64,000 nucleotides of DNA from Botryococcus braunii (Eukaryota; Chlorophyta; Trebouxiophyceae): contig KV908377.1 of assembly GCA_002005505.1 (NCBI GenBank), forward strand, positions 236,001 through 300,000, given 5' to 3'. The translations under genes and the position numbers were made by a program. Under the pieces are notes generated by a model that saw only the letters and a list, made by a program, of their open reading frames with translations, was not told the origin of the DNA and ran no database searches. Positions within the stretch are counted from its first letter, which is position 1; each line of letters begins with the position of its first letter. Below are positions 10,131 to 19,886 of the stretch, one piece after another.

Positions 10131-11295
10131 AAAAAGAGAAAGTCTGGAACGACTTTCGAGAGTGTTTGTCGAGAGGACTAAAGAGCATAAAGTACAATGC
10201 CTATGACATAAGGTACAAATAGTACGGGTATTCAATTCTGTCTTGTACTCACGCATGTAGGAATTCTTTCCTCCTCTAAGGGATGGTCTTACTAATATCT
10301 TCGTGATATCATAATGTATTGAACTTAATATATTTTACTGAATAAGGTACAACATGTACTGCATCAAGTGTACTGCCTATGGTCATCAAGGGATGCCCAT
10401 TTTACACCACCAGAGTTCGATTGCATCAGATTGCTTCCACCTTGAAGGTGTACATGTCTGATAAAAGCAAGTTTCTCGGGACCAGAGCCGGTGTGACATC
10501 CTTCTCCATCTTTGGGCTTCCAAACCCTCCAAATTCAATTGGTCCAGCCAGATTATTGCTCGGATGCGCCGAGGTATTGCATGTTCCTTGTTAAGATATC
10601 CATGATAGTAGAACGACTCCAATTGTGTCGGCTGCATGCGGCACGCTTGGTCTTTGCTCATTGTTCCTTGAACAGCTCCTTGTACTTCGTCCTTGCCGCA
10701 AGGTACTTTGTAGGTATCGATGTCCATTGCTGCGCGTTGGGAAGGTGATTCATAATGCACCGCCTTTGCGGCATCACCGTTGTTCATCGGGGACCCTTGG
10801 CCCATGAGTATAGATGCGCGGGGCTGAATTGCTCTTCGCTTACATATGCCATCCAATTCCAAACTCCAACGTTCCCTCAAGATACTGCTTTGGCTCAAGT
10901 CCTTTGAAGCAAGCTTCTTCTCATTCACGGTCTTTCTTCGTAGGAAGGATGCGACCTTCAGCACTCTACCGGTAGTGGTATAACTTACTTTAAACATTTT
11001 CAATGCGTGCAATACTATTCCTTTTCTAATTATTTCCTTTAGTCCTTTTAGTGGTGGCTGGGATGGTACTTCCCAACGGTGGGTATTGATTCCCTCCAGG
11101 TCTTTCCTTTAGAATTTTGGGAAACAAGCGTGCTGCCGTCGTAGTACTCCTTAACAATGTCAAGTCGGCCCTCGTACCATGGTACTGTCCTTGGGCCAAA
11201 TCCTCTGGTGGCCTTTCGTACAAGTGGCCAGTTGCGGGTCCTTCATTCAATAGGGAATTCTTTGGCGGCAAAATAGTAGTTCTGGGCCCGGCGTG
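10131..11295 (-). pseudogene. Degenerate integrase start and unassigned 3' region of gypsy C
   Basis: Just after the polyprotein stop, the next minus-strand frame reads RIARRAQNYYFAAKEFPIE and, about 45 residues on, VPWYEGRLDIVKEYYDG. This resembles the N-terminal part of a gypsy integrase before its zinc finger. After that no HHCC finger or DDE core can be found. A 208-aa ORF at 11012-10386 lies in the remainder; I recognise no domain in it. I infer that the integrase was lost by deletion or replacement and that this stretch now acts as spacer and 3' untranslated sequence. Confidence 0.5.
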
Positions 11296-14200
11296 CTATT
11301 CGCTAGCATCCTTGCGGCTTGTCCCAGGTCGGTGTCGTTTGTCAGCGGCTAAGTACTCAAGTACTTCTTCATCGTCCACAAGGTCGCGAGAGGGGACGGC
11401 ATCCGCAATCTGGTCACATAAAGGGCATAGCCAGGGTCCCCTGGGTACCCGGGCCAGTGCAGGCTCCAAACAGTCGATGTGGTATCCGTGGTTGCCGAGG
11501 TCACATAGTAGCATGGTCTCCTCATCATCTCTTCCCGTGCATACTTGGCACGGTACATCTTCCATAAGCGGCGGGCTGTCAGTACGCATACGCGGTGTAG
11601 TCTTAGGTTCTTGGCTGGCCATAGCGGCAGAACGGCCAGATATAGTCTCCGTAGGCGGCTGCAGGTCATAAATCTGTGTTGATTCAATTCTCATCTCCGG
11701 AAGGCAGTCCCTGGAAGGGGGTGCATCATCCTCCGGGGTCGTCATGCGGCGTAGGGTTGGTGAAGTTACTATCTCTCCGCGCTGGGTGGTATCGTGCGCG
11801 GGTGGCGGGTAAGGTTGGTCCAGGTCCATTGTGTCTCCAGCAGGCGGCATATTTTCCTTGTCAAAGGTCATGGTGTAGCAGTGCATGTGGTTCTCCTCAT
11901 TATTTTCTTCTTCTAACGGCGGCGGCGGCGGCTCTTCACTGTAGTCTTCTCCGGGGGGCGGCATTAGGCGTAGACGGGAAAGGCAATCCACATTCCCATG
12001 CAAGGTCCCCGAGCGGTGCTGGATGTCAAAGTCATATTCTTGTAGTCCGATGGCGTATCGTGCTAGTTTGCCGGACAAATTGCCTGAAGTGAGTAACCAC
12101 TTCAAAGCTTTGTGGTCTGTTACTATAGTAAATTGAACTCCATAGAGGTAGGGGCGGAATAGCTTCACGGCCCACACTATGGCAAGCAGCTCCCCATCCG
12201 TTGGAGAGTAGCTGAGCTCTGCTCCTTGTAAAGTTTTGCTGGCGTATGCGATCACATGGTCACCATCCTCGAACTCCTGGCCCAGAATGGCGGCGGCGGC
12301 TCCGGGCTGCCAATCAGTGTATAGGGTGAATTTCTTGCTGAAGTCGGGGTATCGTAAAAGCGGCGCATCCACTAGCATAGCCTTGATGGCTTCAAAAGCG
12401 GCTTGGCAGTCAGTGGTCCAGTTGAAAACAATCCCCTTTCTCGTAAGCCGCGTCAATGGGGCAGATATGGCGGCCATGTTGTGCAGAAATCTCCTGTAGT
12501 AGTTTGCAAGTCCCAAAAAGGACCTGACTTCGGTCACGTTCGTTGGCGGTGCTGCGTTGAGAACTGCCTCAACCTTGGAAGGGTTGGGCTTTATGCCTTG
12601 GGGCGTGATAATGTATCCTAAGTACAACACTTCACTGCAACATAACTCACACTTGGCCGGGTTGGCTCTAAAGCCCACCGCACGGAAGCGTTCAAGCACT
12701 AACTTCAAATGAGTGAGGTGGTCCTTAAATGTGCGGCTGTATACCAAACAATCATCTAAATAAATGACACAACACTTGCCTATTAAGTCTTGCAATAGAG
12801 TGTTAACAAATCTCTGAAGCGTAGCCGGGGCGTTACGCAAGCCGAACGGCATTGATACAAACTCGAATAAACCTTCTTTGGTGGTAAAAGCGGTCTTTGC
12901 ACGGTCCTCTGGGGCTACTGGTATCAACCAAAAGGCTGACTTGCAATCAATCTTACTTAAATATTCCACCCCCTGACCTAAGGAATCTAGGGTCTCGTCT
13001 ATCCTAGGCATGGGGTAGTTGTCACGTCGGGTAACTGCATTTAATGGACGGTAGTCAATACAAAACCGGACAGAGCCATCCGGCTTGCCTACTAACACAG
13101 GCGAACTAGACCAAGGAGAGCTGGAAGGCACTATCACTCCAGCCTCTAGCATTTTGTGAACTTCTTCCTCGATCACCTGATCCTCCGAACGGGACAAGCG
13201 ATAAGGGCGTGTTTTGATGGGGACCGCATCCCCAGTGTCTATGCGGTGGTGCATTAAGGTGGTTCTTTCCTGTACTATACCTGGGGAAAATACGTCCCTG
13301 TACTCCTGTAATAATCTCTCAATCTCTTCTTCTCTCTTAGGACCCAATTTTCGCATCCCGGTGGTGATTTTTAACATGGGATCGGGGTCCTGTTTCATCT
13401 TTTCAGTATTTGTTATCTCTCTCAACTTCTGCATACCAGGATCTTCCTTCCTAAGGGAGGTGGGGACACGAACAATTATGACAGGCCATCTGGTAGGGCC
13501 ATAACGACGTCGCAGACCTGCAGGGTCCTCTCCCGGGGCCGTGAAAAGCTGCACACCAGGAGGGTATTGTTTGATGATCTCAAATTGCTCCATTACTGTA
13601 GGAAACCAAGGGGCAGAAGGCCACCATGGTAGCACAAGTACTGCACTAGTGGTAAAGGGACTACTGGTGAAACACGCGAGGCAGTGATTCACAACTCTGT
13701 CAATTATCGAAAAAGGTGGGTTGCAATATATACTCAAATGGGTCCAGCTCTGCTGTAAACAATCGTCCTCAGCGGACCAATACAAAGGTAACTGAGAGTT
13801 GTGACCTTGGAGATCACAACATGCGTCGAGGTCAAAAGGACCCCACTGTGTTTCAATTTCTCTAAAAACATTAGTTTCCAACATCCAATCTTCAGTCATG
13901 TAAGGATGGGCTGCTAACTCAAGCTCTCGACCCTCGTTGCTTACTGTCGCAATGTAAATCTCATTCTCACTTCCGGAAGAGAAAGCCTCATGCTCCTCCG
14001 AATACTCTTCCTCCTCCTCGGAGGGTTCAGTACTAGGAATTTCTCCCTCACTCCCGGAATAAAGGTCTGTTTCTTCCTGGGATTCTTCTGACAGATCGTT
14101 CTCAATGTTTATAATTTCGTCTGGTAGGCCGGGTACCCCAGGTACCCCTGGGTCGGCGGGATGACCCGCGGGACCATCGAAATCTATTCCTGGGACTCTC

Positions 14201-16155
14201 GCGACGCAATATCGGTTGCTGCTTTTACTGGCAGGCATGACAGTGATGGGAACTCTCCCCATAATTTGTGGTTCTATTCGAAAAGACATCTCTTGCTTGG
14301 CGAAGCTTATCTCGGCGTGAGCCTGAGTAAGCCAATCTGTTCCAAGAAGTACATCATAAGAAGTCGCTCCACTAACAAATACGTCAATTGGTATTACTAA
14401 GCCCTCAACTCCTACAGGGAGCTTGCGAATAATGCCCCAAGGAGTGGACATTTTCCCATCTGCACACGAGTATCTAAGACGTGAAGGCTCAATCTGATCA
14501 ATTAAATTTAACTGTCGTGCGGCTGATTGTGAAATCATTGTGTTTGTGGCACCAGTATCGATGATGCCATCCTCAAATACTAAGTCATTAATGATTATAG
14601 GTACGGTGGCAACAGTGGTGTTCACCGGATTCCTTTGCAGGTTTGATTGTGGCATTTGCGTTGAAGGTGACTCCTCGTTGTCAGTCCTGCTAGTTGAGGT
14701 GGTCCCTCCAGAAACGTAGATAACTTCCGCATTGGTAGCTCTCGCTGGCGGCGGGTCTCGCTGTCTGTTACGCAGAAATTCCTCACGGGACTCCTTTAGC
14801 TCCATGATTGACTTGTTGAACTCCTCCTCGCTGATGTGGTTCAGGTAGGTTTGTACGGTGAGCTTCATGGGAAGCCCTTTAATCTGCTGAATGGGTTCTG
14901 CCGTAGCTGGTGCGCTGGCCACTGGTCTCCTGTAGGCGGCGGGACGTGCGGCATTAGGTAGGGGAGGCAATCCTCCAAGGTCCACGTGTGGACGCGCTGC
15001 TGGCTCCCTTGCAGGTGCAGGAGGGGGTGCTGCTGGTGTTGTAGGTTCTACTGGTTGTCTCTGAGCTGGTGCAGGCCGAGGGGCGGCAGGCCTTGGTATG
15101 TTTCTTGGGTCAACTGTGGTGTCCTCCAGATTGTTGGGGCGGCGCCGAAGCAGCGGTTGGTTTGCTTCAGGTGGACTTTCTGCTGGCCTCTTAGTGGCAT
15201 ATATAGGATACACGGGAAAAGGATCCGTGAATCCATCATGCATTATTGTGGCGTGCTCCGGGGGCGGTTGCTCCGGTTGCTGTTCATGCTCCACAAACTT
15301 GGTGAAGTTGGCTGTGGGCTGTCGCTGTAGTTCTGCGATTTGAATTCGTAGTCTCTCCATCTCCCTTGTGAGGGTGTCAATGTCATTAATTGGGGGTGGC
15401 GCAGGTGCCTCCCTTGGTGGGTTGTTTGGTGCAATCTGCCTAGGCGGTGCTGCTGGCTGCTGGTTGCGTCGCTCCGGGAAGTCTCGCTGACGCTGCCAAT
15501 TTCTGTTGTCTCTATTGTTCTCTCTCTGATTTTGCTGCGGCGGCGGGCGTGCTGCACGCTGATCCATATTGTCATCGGCGCGGCGATTCCATTGATCCAT
15601 CCTCTCGCGCGCCGGCACTTGTATGTTCTGGCTTGAATACATGCCCCCTAAAGGCGCGTGTCCAAATGTTTGTTCATAATCAGCTGCCAATTTTATAATG
15701 TCGGCTAACGCTCCTTTGCCGGGGTAGGTCATCTGAACCCTCTCACGTAGATGTGGTACTAGACCTTTAACAAATAGTTGTGTTACCATTCTGGGAGGCA
15801 GAGAGTTCTGCAAATAACCCACTATTTTCCTGAATCTGTCAGCATAACTCCTAACAGTCTCATTAGATTGTTGTGCACATGTGTCTAATTTCAACATAAG
15901 GGTGTCCTCATCGAGGCCAAATCTTTCGAGAAAAGCCTCCTTGCATTCATCCCAGTCACTAAAGTCATCTTGATTTGCACGAAACCAGGTATATGCTTCT
16001 TCACGCATTGCGTGTTTGACAAATCGTAAAACTCGATCGCCCACTATATGGTTGATCTCAATAAACAACTCAAAGGACTCAAGCCACTGAAAAGGGTCTT
16101 CTGTGGGCTTTCCATAGAAAAATTCTAAACGAACAGGAGTTTGTACGTCTGCCAT
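11296..16155 (-). CDS. Gypsy C polyprotein: Gag, protease, Dam-like domain, RT, RNase H, PHD-like finger
   Basis: 1619 aa, one uninterrupted frame. Approximate residues: 1-175, retrotransposon gag fold (FYGKPTEDPFQWLESFELF); 180-430, Pro/Arg/Gln-rich with no CCHC knuckle; 530, protease IIDTGATNTMIS; 685-735, acidic Glu/Ser tract; 752-895, Dam-like methyltransferase domain; 965-1240, RT with SSPWSSSPVLVGKPDGSVRF and catalytic YLDD near 1133; 1275-1400, RNase H (TLYTDW, SYSPTDGELLAIVWA, TDHKALKWLL); 1537-1575, PHD-like finger CQVC...WLCPLC in which the fourth zinc ligand of the usual CDxCD motif is replaced (CDLGN). The ORF ends just before the expected integrase. The start ATG follows the leader and fits the start of the gag domain. 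Confidence 0.93.
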   Translation of the reverse strand: MADVQTPVRLEFFYGKPTEDPFQWLESFELFIEINHIVGDRVLRFVKHAMREEAYTWFRANQDDFSDWDECKEAFLERFGLDEDTLMLKLDTCAQQSNETVRSYADRFRKIVGYLQNSLPPRMVTQLFVKGLVPHLRERVQMTYPGKGALADIIKLAADYEQTFGHAPLGGMYSSQNIQVPARERMDQWNRRADDNMDQRAARPPPQQNQRENNRDNRNWQRQRDFPERRNQQPAAPPRQIAPNNPPREAPAPPPINDIDTLTREMERLRIQIAELQRQPTANFTKFVEHEQQPEQPPPEHATIMHDGFTDPFPVYPIYATKRPAESPPEANQPLLRRRPNNLEDTTVDPRNIPRPAAPRPAPAQRQPVEPTTPAAPPPAPAREPAARPHVDLGGLPPLPNAARPAAYRRPVASAPATAEPIQQIKGLPMKLTVQTYLNHISEEEFNKSIMELKESREEFLRNRQRDPPPARATNAEVIYVSGGTTSTSRTDNEESPSTQMPQSNLQRNPVNTTVATVPIIINDLVFEDGIIDTGATNTMISQSAARQLNLIDQIEPSRLRYSCADGKMSTPWGIIRKLPVGVEGLVIPIDVFVSGATSYDVLLGTDWLTQAHAEISFAKQEMSFRIEPQIMGRVPITVMPASKSSNRYCVARVPGIDFDGPAGHPADPGVPGVPGLPDEIINIENDLSEESQEETDLYSGSEGEIPSTEPSEEEEEYSEEHEAFSSGSENEIYIATVSNEGRELELAAHPYMTEDWMLETNVFREIETQWGPFDLDACCDLQGHNSQLPLYWSAEDDCLQQSWTHLSIYCNPPFSIIDRVVNHCLACFTSSPFTTSAVLVLPWWPSAPWFPTVMEQFEIIKQYPPGVQLFTAPGEDPAGLRRRYGPTRWPVIIVRVPTSLRKEDPGMQKLREITNTEKMKQDPDPMLKITTGMRKLGPKREEEIERLLQEYRDVFSPGIVQERTTLMHHRIDTGDAVPIKTRPYRLSRSEDQVIEEEVHKMLEAGVIVPSSSPWSSSPVLVGKPDGSVRFCIDYRPLNAVTRRDNYPMPRIDETLDSLGQGVEYLSKIDCKSAFWLIPVAPEDRAKTAFTTKEGLFEFVSMPFGLRNAPATLQRFVNTLLQDLIGKCCVIYLDDCLVYSRTFKDHLTHLKLVLERFRAVGFRANPAKCELCCSEVLYLGYIITPQGIKPNPSKVEAVLNAAPPTNVTEVRSFLGLANYYRRFLHNMAAISAPLTRLTRKGIVFNWTTDCQAAFEAIKAMLVDAPLLRYPDFSKKFTLYTDWQPGAAAAILGQEFEDGDHVIAYASKTLQGAELSYSPTDGELLAIVWAVKLFRPYLYGVQFTIVTDHKALKWLLTSGNLSGKLARYAIGLQEYDFDIQHRSGTLHGNVDCLSRLRLMPPPGEDYSEEPPPPPLEEENNEENHMHCYTMTFDKENMPPAGDTMDLDQPYPPPAHDTTQRGEIVTSPTLRRMTTPEDDAPPSRDCLPEMRIESTQIYDLQPPTETISGRSAAMASQEPKTTPRMRTDSPPLMEDVPCQVCTGRDDEETMLLCDLGNHGYHIDCLEPALARVPRGPWLCPLCDQIADAVPSRDLVDDEEVLEYLAADKRHRPGTSRKDASE
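13465..13905 (-). other. Dam-like (DIRS-type) adenine methyltransferase domain inside the gypsy polyprotein
   Basis: About 145 residues (752-895 of the polyprotein) between protease and RT. Visible motifs are FDLDACC near 773, NSQLPLYWS, the methyltransferase-type CNPPFSIIDRVV near 810, and VLVLPWWPSAPWFP, followed by GPTRWPVIIVRVP. The arrangement fits the phage-type N6-adenine methyltransferase (Dam) family and the related domain known at the C-terminus of DIRS tyrosine-recombinase retrotransposons. NPPF suggests the catalytic motif is kept. Placement upstream of RT in a gypsy element is not the usual domain order. Activity is unknown. Confidence 0.7.
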
Positions 16156-17077
16156 TCTAGTTGTTTAATCAAACAAGGCCTTACGCTCTAGATGGCCTAA
16201 CACACTATTAGAGATTACGCTCGTGTGTTCACGACACAAATTAATGTCAGATATGGCTGGTACTGCTACTTACTGTATTGCTGATTCTGCTGTTTTAGCT
16301 GGCTGCAGGGGTGCCTGTTCAACAAACGGAGTGTAATCAACCCCTCCTAAAGGGGCATCCCGTGAACCCAATTGCAATCGTGCAATGCTAGTCTATTGTA
16401 AATTTGGTAATACAAGGTTTCTTTCTGCTTGTTACATTCACTGCAGTTATAAAATTAACGAATCGTATTACTAAGGTTGCAGTATCTTCAACCTAAACAA
16501 GGTCCCACTACCAACCTTGGACTTCCAGAAGATAAAGGCAATCCTTACAAAGGTACTGTGAATGATCTTTAAATACTACAACAACTGCTACTACAATTTC
16601 TTAGATCGATCAAATATATATTCTTCCTGATGCGTATCCAACTACCGCGATCTTTGGGGCTGCAAAGATTTCGATAAACAAACAATCAAGCAATCGCGGC
16701 TATGAAATTAAGGTCTTTACTGTTGATAAAATTCACACAAACAGAAATCAAGTGCTGCAATCAATCAAATTGTCTCAACTAACCGTGCAGTACAGACGAT
16801 GATGTGCTATAAACTGAACTTTCCAAAAGTATGGTTTCGCTTCAAACGGTTGATGCTGATGCTTCTGCTGTCAACTCCTGCGACAAACGGAATGTAATCA
16901 AGCCCCTCCTAAAGGGGTATACCCAGCCCTATATGCAGACAAAGCTCAACTGATTCAAGTTACGGTACAACTTTGTACAAGAAACACGGCAAACTTCTGC
17001 GCAGAAGGACCAGATTCGGAGAGCCTAGGGTTAACAAAGTTAACGCGCTAAAACTCCCTGGACGGTGCAGCCATACC
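16156..17077 (-). other. Untranslated leader of gypsy C with a duplicated hairpin motif
   Basis: No gene is visible. The motif ACAAACGGA-TGTAATCAA followed by CCCCTCCTAAAGGGG occurs twice, at 16322-16360 and 16883-16926. The second half can form a hairpin with CCCCT/AGGGG arms. The position between primer site and gag is where packaging or dimerisation signals lie in LTR elements; that role is inference. I could not assign the primer tRNA next to 17077. Confidence 0.55.
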
Positions 17078-18415
17078 GGGTTCCGTGCCCAACGGTACCC
17101 CCACAAAATTTTTCGGTTAGTTAGCGAGATTCAGTCGGGCTGCGGGGTTATAAATGTAGGTTCGAATCGATTGGTCGGATCGCCACCCGGGTTTGTGAGG
17201 CCCCGGGACCTAGCACTTGGGAGGGACTTACTGGACTGCTCCCGGTCTTGCGACCGGTCTTTCGGACGATAACCGGAGGCTGGCTCCGATTGCTTAGGCT
17301 AGCCGGCTCTGACTGGTGGGGCTGGACTCGTGCTGGGTCTGTGGTTTAAGAGTTATTAGATTACTATCGGTTTTCTGAAAAGGTTTCTTTCTCCAGGATG
17401 TGTGTTTTCTTCCTATTGGTTTTCTTGAAGTTCATCCGGGTCTTCCGGATCAGGGTTTAGGCGGCTTACGGCTACGTCGCGGCTATCGCTCAGATGTTTC
17501 TCTGCTGTTGTGAGGACCTAGAATATGACTATTTCGAAGTCTCTGTGGGGTCGGATGGTGATGTGCGTTTGATCTCGTGGTGAGGTTTGTGAGGCCGTGT
17601 ATGGTGTAAGTTTGTCGTCTTACTAACAAGGGTATTGTTCTACTCACGTTTATCTTTCAACTTGACAAGTTAATTATGACAATATTATTTCACATTCAGT
17701 AGGAATTTGGGTGTTACCAGCAAATTAACGGTTATCACCGGGACGATCAATGGCCTAACTCGGCAAGTCAGTGGTGTCACAAAAAGTACTATATTACTGC
17801 AAGTGATGTGTTTCAGAAACAATCCAAATAACAGGTCAAACAATCAACATCCCTATTTCGCCGGGGGCCGCGGACAGACACGGAGTTGGGGCGCTATGCT
17901 TTACACGCAACTTTCCGAATTATACTGTTACTTGTGGGCCGGGGGCTGAGCCCCTAATATACACTCCCCTCTAGTAATACGTACAGCATCCCAAGCCGTA
18001 TTAACACATGCCCTCACATGATCAAGGGCGGCTAAAACACTGCCAACACATCGATCAGCGGACGGCTAAAAGTCAAAGTTCCTCGTGCCGAACTGCATGG
18101 CACCTACCGAGTACCAAAGTCTCCGCGAACATTCAATTCCAACCGTTGCTTCGAATGAAATCACCGGAATACACAATTTTGCCCTCAGGACCTAAATCAG
18201 GGACAAATACCCCAGTCCAGGTACAAAAGGGTAAAGACAAGCGCCATTTTTCCACGACTTTATGAAACGTCAAATAAGAGCCATAATAAAAGCTGTACAA
18301 GTCCGATTGAGGGTCGTTTACTAATCACCTTTGTGGCTACGCCAAATACACACATTGTCAGTTTAAATCAATCGGATGGCCACCAATGTACACGGTCACA
18401 CTCCAGTTCACGACA
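17078..18415 (-). repeat. 5' LTR of gypsy C (right)
   Basis: 1338 bp. The end at 18415 abuts target duplication ACTG directly. It matches 8759-10103 apart from scattered changes and a diverged patch at about 17296-17460. Confidence 0.9.
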
Positions 18416-18826
18416 ACTGGTTACGTAATTCGTGTGTTTGGAGGAGCAGTAGTTTGGGGAAGCAAAAAGCAGTCTGCAGTGGCCACATCCACTGTAGAGG
18501 CTGAGTTTATGGCGGCTAGTGCAGCTGTCAAAGAGGCAAATTGGATGAAGGGATTCCTGGAAGAAATTGGGATTTCTCCGTGGATTGTGAAGATCCACTG
18601 TGATAATCAGGGATGCATCAATCATCTCAGAAATCCAGTGTTCTCTAAACATACCAAGCACATCGCAATCAGCTTCCATTTTGCACGGGAGGCTATTGCA
18701 TTGGGTCAGGTGGATGTGAAATACGTTCCTTCTGCAAGGAATGTAGCAGATATATTCACGAAGCCTTTGACAAGGCAGGTGTTTCAGGGACATCGTGAGG
18801 CTCTGGGGTTGGCCAAGTTTTTGTGA
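18416..18826 (+). CDS. Copia B RNase H, 3' remainder of gag-pol
   Basis: This continues the B polyprotein after the gypsy insertion. TTGYVIRVF is followed by the copia RNase H landmarks AVVWGSKKQSAVATSTVEAEF, IHCDNQGCI, KHTKHIAI and DIFTKPL, ending at TGA 18824-18826. Joined to 3906-8742 it gives a full copia pol with no frameshift. It cannot now be translated as one protein because 9.7 kb separates the halves. Confidence 0.93.
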   Translation, partial: TGYVIRVFGGAVVWGSKKQSAVATSTVEAEFMAASAAVKEANWMKGFLEEIGISPWIVKIHCDNQGCINHLRNPVFSKHTKHIAISFHFAREAIALGQVDVKYVPSARNVADIFTKPLTRQVFQGHREALGLAKFL

Positions 18827-18844
18827 GGAAAAGGCAAGGGGAAG
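18827..18844 (+). promoter_or_regulatory. Polypurine tract of copia B
   Basis: A purine-rich run containing AAAAGGCAAGGGGAAG directly precedes the 3' LTR. Element A has a matching GGCAAGGGGAAG before its own LTR at 19887. Confidence 0.8.
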
Positions 18845-19572
18845 TGTTATAATAGTGACAGAACATTTTGGTGCCTTTCCCTCAGAAGAGTAATAGTGGC
18901 CAGATCATCGTCAATTACCAGAGAGAACAGTTAGTAGAATGAGTAATCAGTGGCAGAACCCAGGAGTTCTGCCAGAACCAATCTAGACCAATTGCACGTT
19001 AATAAGAAAGGATGAGGTAATCGGACACGGTTTGCTCGAAAGGCTATATGCTCCTGGCTCGAAGGATAGAGGCACTTGATTGGGACATCAAAAGCACTTC
19101 GGGTGTTTGCTACTTTACTGTTGCCAGTCAAGTCTCTTCACTCACAGACGACACTGCTTGTTTCTCTACGCACAACAAGAGTGTCGCCGGACTTAACACC
19201 CTCGTGCCGGGTCATACAGGTAAACTGCGGTCAAGACATCATATGAACATGAACAATGGTTTAGGAAGGGTCTAGATAAGGTACAATAGAAAGGTGTAAT
19301 TGCTTAGCTCATCGGACATTGGTAATGCAGACTATCAGTAACGTTGTTGATAGAGTAGTTTGAATTGCCGAGTGACGAGAGAGAGCAATAAACATTGTAA
19401 GACTTGATTGGGACATCAAAAGCACTTCGGGTGTTTGCTACTTTACTGTTGCCAGTCAAGTCTCTTCACTCACAGACGACACTGCTTGTTTCTCTACGCA
19501 CAACAAGAGTGTCGCCGGACTTAACACCCTCGTGCCGGGTCATACAGGGAACGCCAAGCACAAAAGTTCACA
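18845..19572 (+). repeat. 3' LTR of copia B
   Basis: 728 bp, same length and by eye same sequence as 2572-3299, including the internal 147-bp duplication. It is followed by target duplication GAAGC at 19573-19577. Confidence 0.95.
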
Positions 19573-19866
19573 GAAGCCAACTGGCTTAGGGGCTTCTTGG
19601 AAGAGATTGGAGCTGCACCTTGGAGAGTCAAAATTTTCTGTGACAACCAAGGATGCATTTCCAATTTACGGAACCCCCTTTAATCCAAATTCACAAAGCA
19701 TGTTGCAGTAAGCTTCCACTATGCTAGGGAAGCTATGGCACTTGGGCAGGTAGATATCATCTATGTAGAATCTGCTCGAAATGTGGCTGACATTATGACC
19801 AAGCCACTTGCTAAGCCCGTGTTTGTTGGTCATCGTGATTCACTAGGTTTGAGAAGATACACATAA
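19573..19866 (+). pseudogene. Copia A RNase H, 3' remainder
   Basis: Resumes element A after B: EANWLRGFLEEIGAAPW, IFCDNQGCISNL, then a stop TAA at 19681-19683, then KHVAVSFHYAREAMALGQVD and DIMTKPL, ending at 19866. The stop means A was already dead, or died independently of the B insertion. Confidence 0.9.
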
Positions 19867-19886
19867 AGCATGCAGGCAAGGGGAAG

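Larger units (their letters stand above)
8743..18415 (-). mobile_element. Ty3/gypsy element C, nested in copia B
   Basis: A minus-strand LTR retrotransposon of 9.67 kb. In element orientation it has the right LTR (18415 down to 17078), a 0.9-kb leader, one 1619-aa ORF (16155-11296), a 1.1-kb degenerate region, a purine tract (10130-10113) and the left LTR (10103-8759). An extra 16 bp lie beyond the left LTR. It is flanked by ACTG. The polymerase is intact by eye but the integrase core is missing, so integration probably needed integrase from a relative. It must be younger than B, yet its LTRs differ more than those of B. Confidence 0.9.
2572..19572 (+). mobile_element. Ty1/copia element B, full length but split by gypsy element C
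   Basis: The element is bounded by two 728-bp LTRs starting TG and ending CA, with a 5-bp target duplication GAAGC at 2567-2571 and 19573-19577. Removing B plus one duplication restores the RNase H reading of element A (VKEANW). In order it has the 5' LTR, a half-tRNA primer site, a leader ORF, gag-pol, a purine tract and the 3' LTR. Without the gypsy insertion it would be about 7.3 kb. The two LTRs have equal length and look identical by eye, so the insertion is young. It sits inside element A and hosts element C. Confidence 0.95.

Noticed and set aside
10386..11012. 208-aa minus-strand ORF in gypsy C
   Set aside because: No similarity to integrase or any domain I know; other frames show broken pieces. 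Treated as part of the degenerate 3' region.
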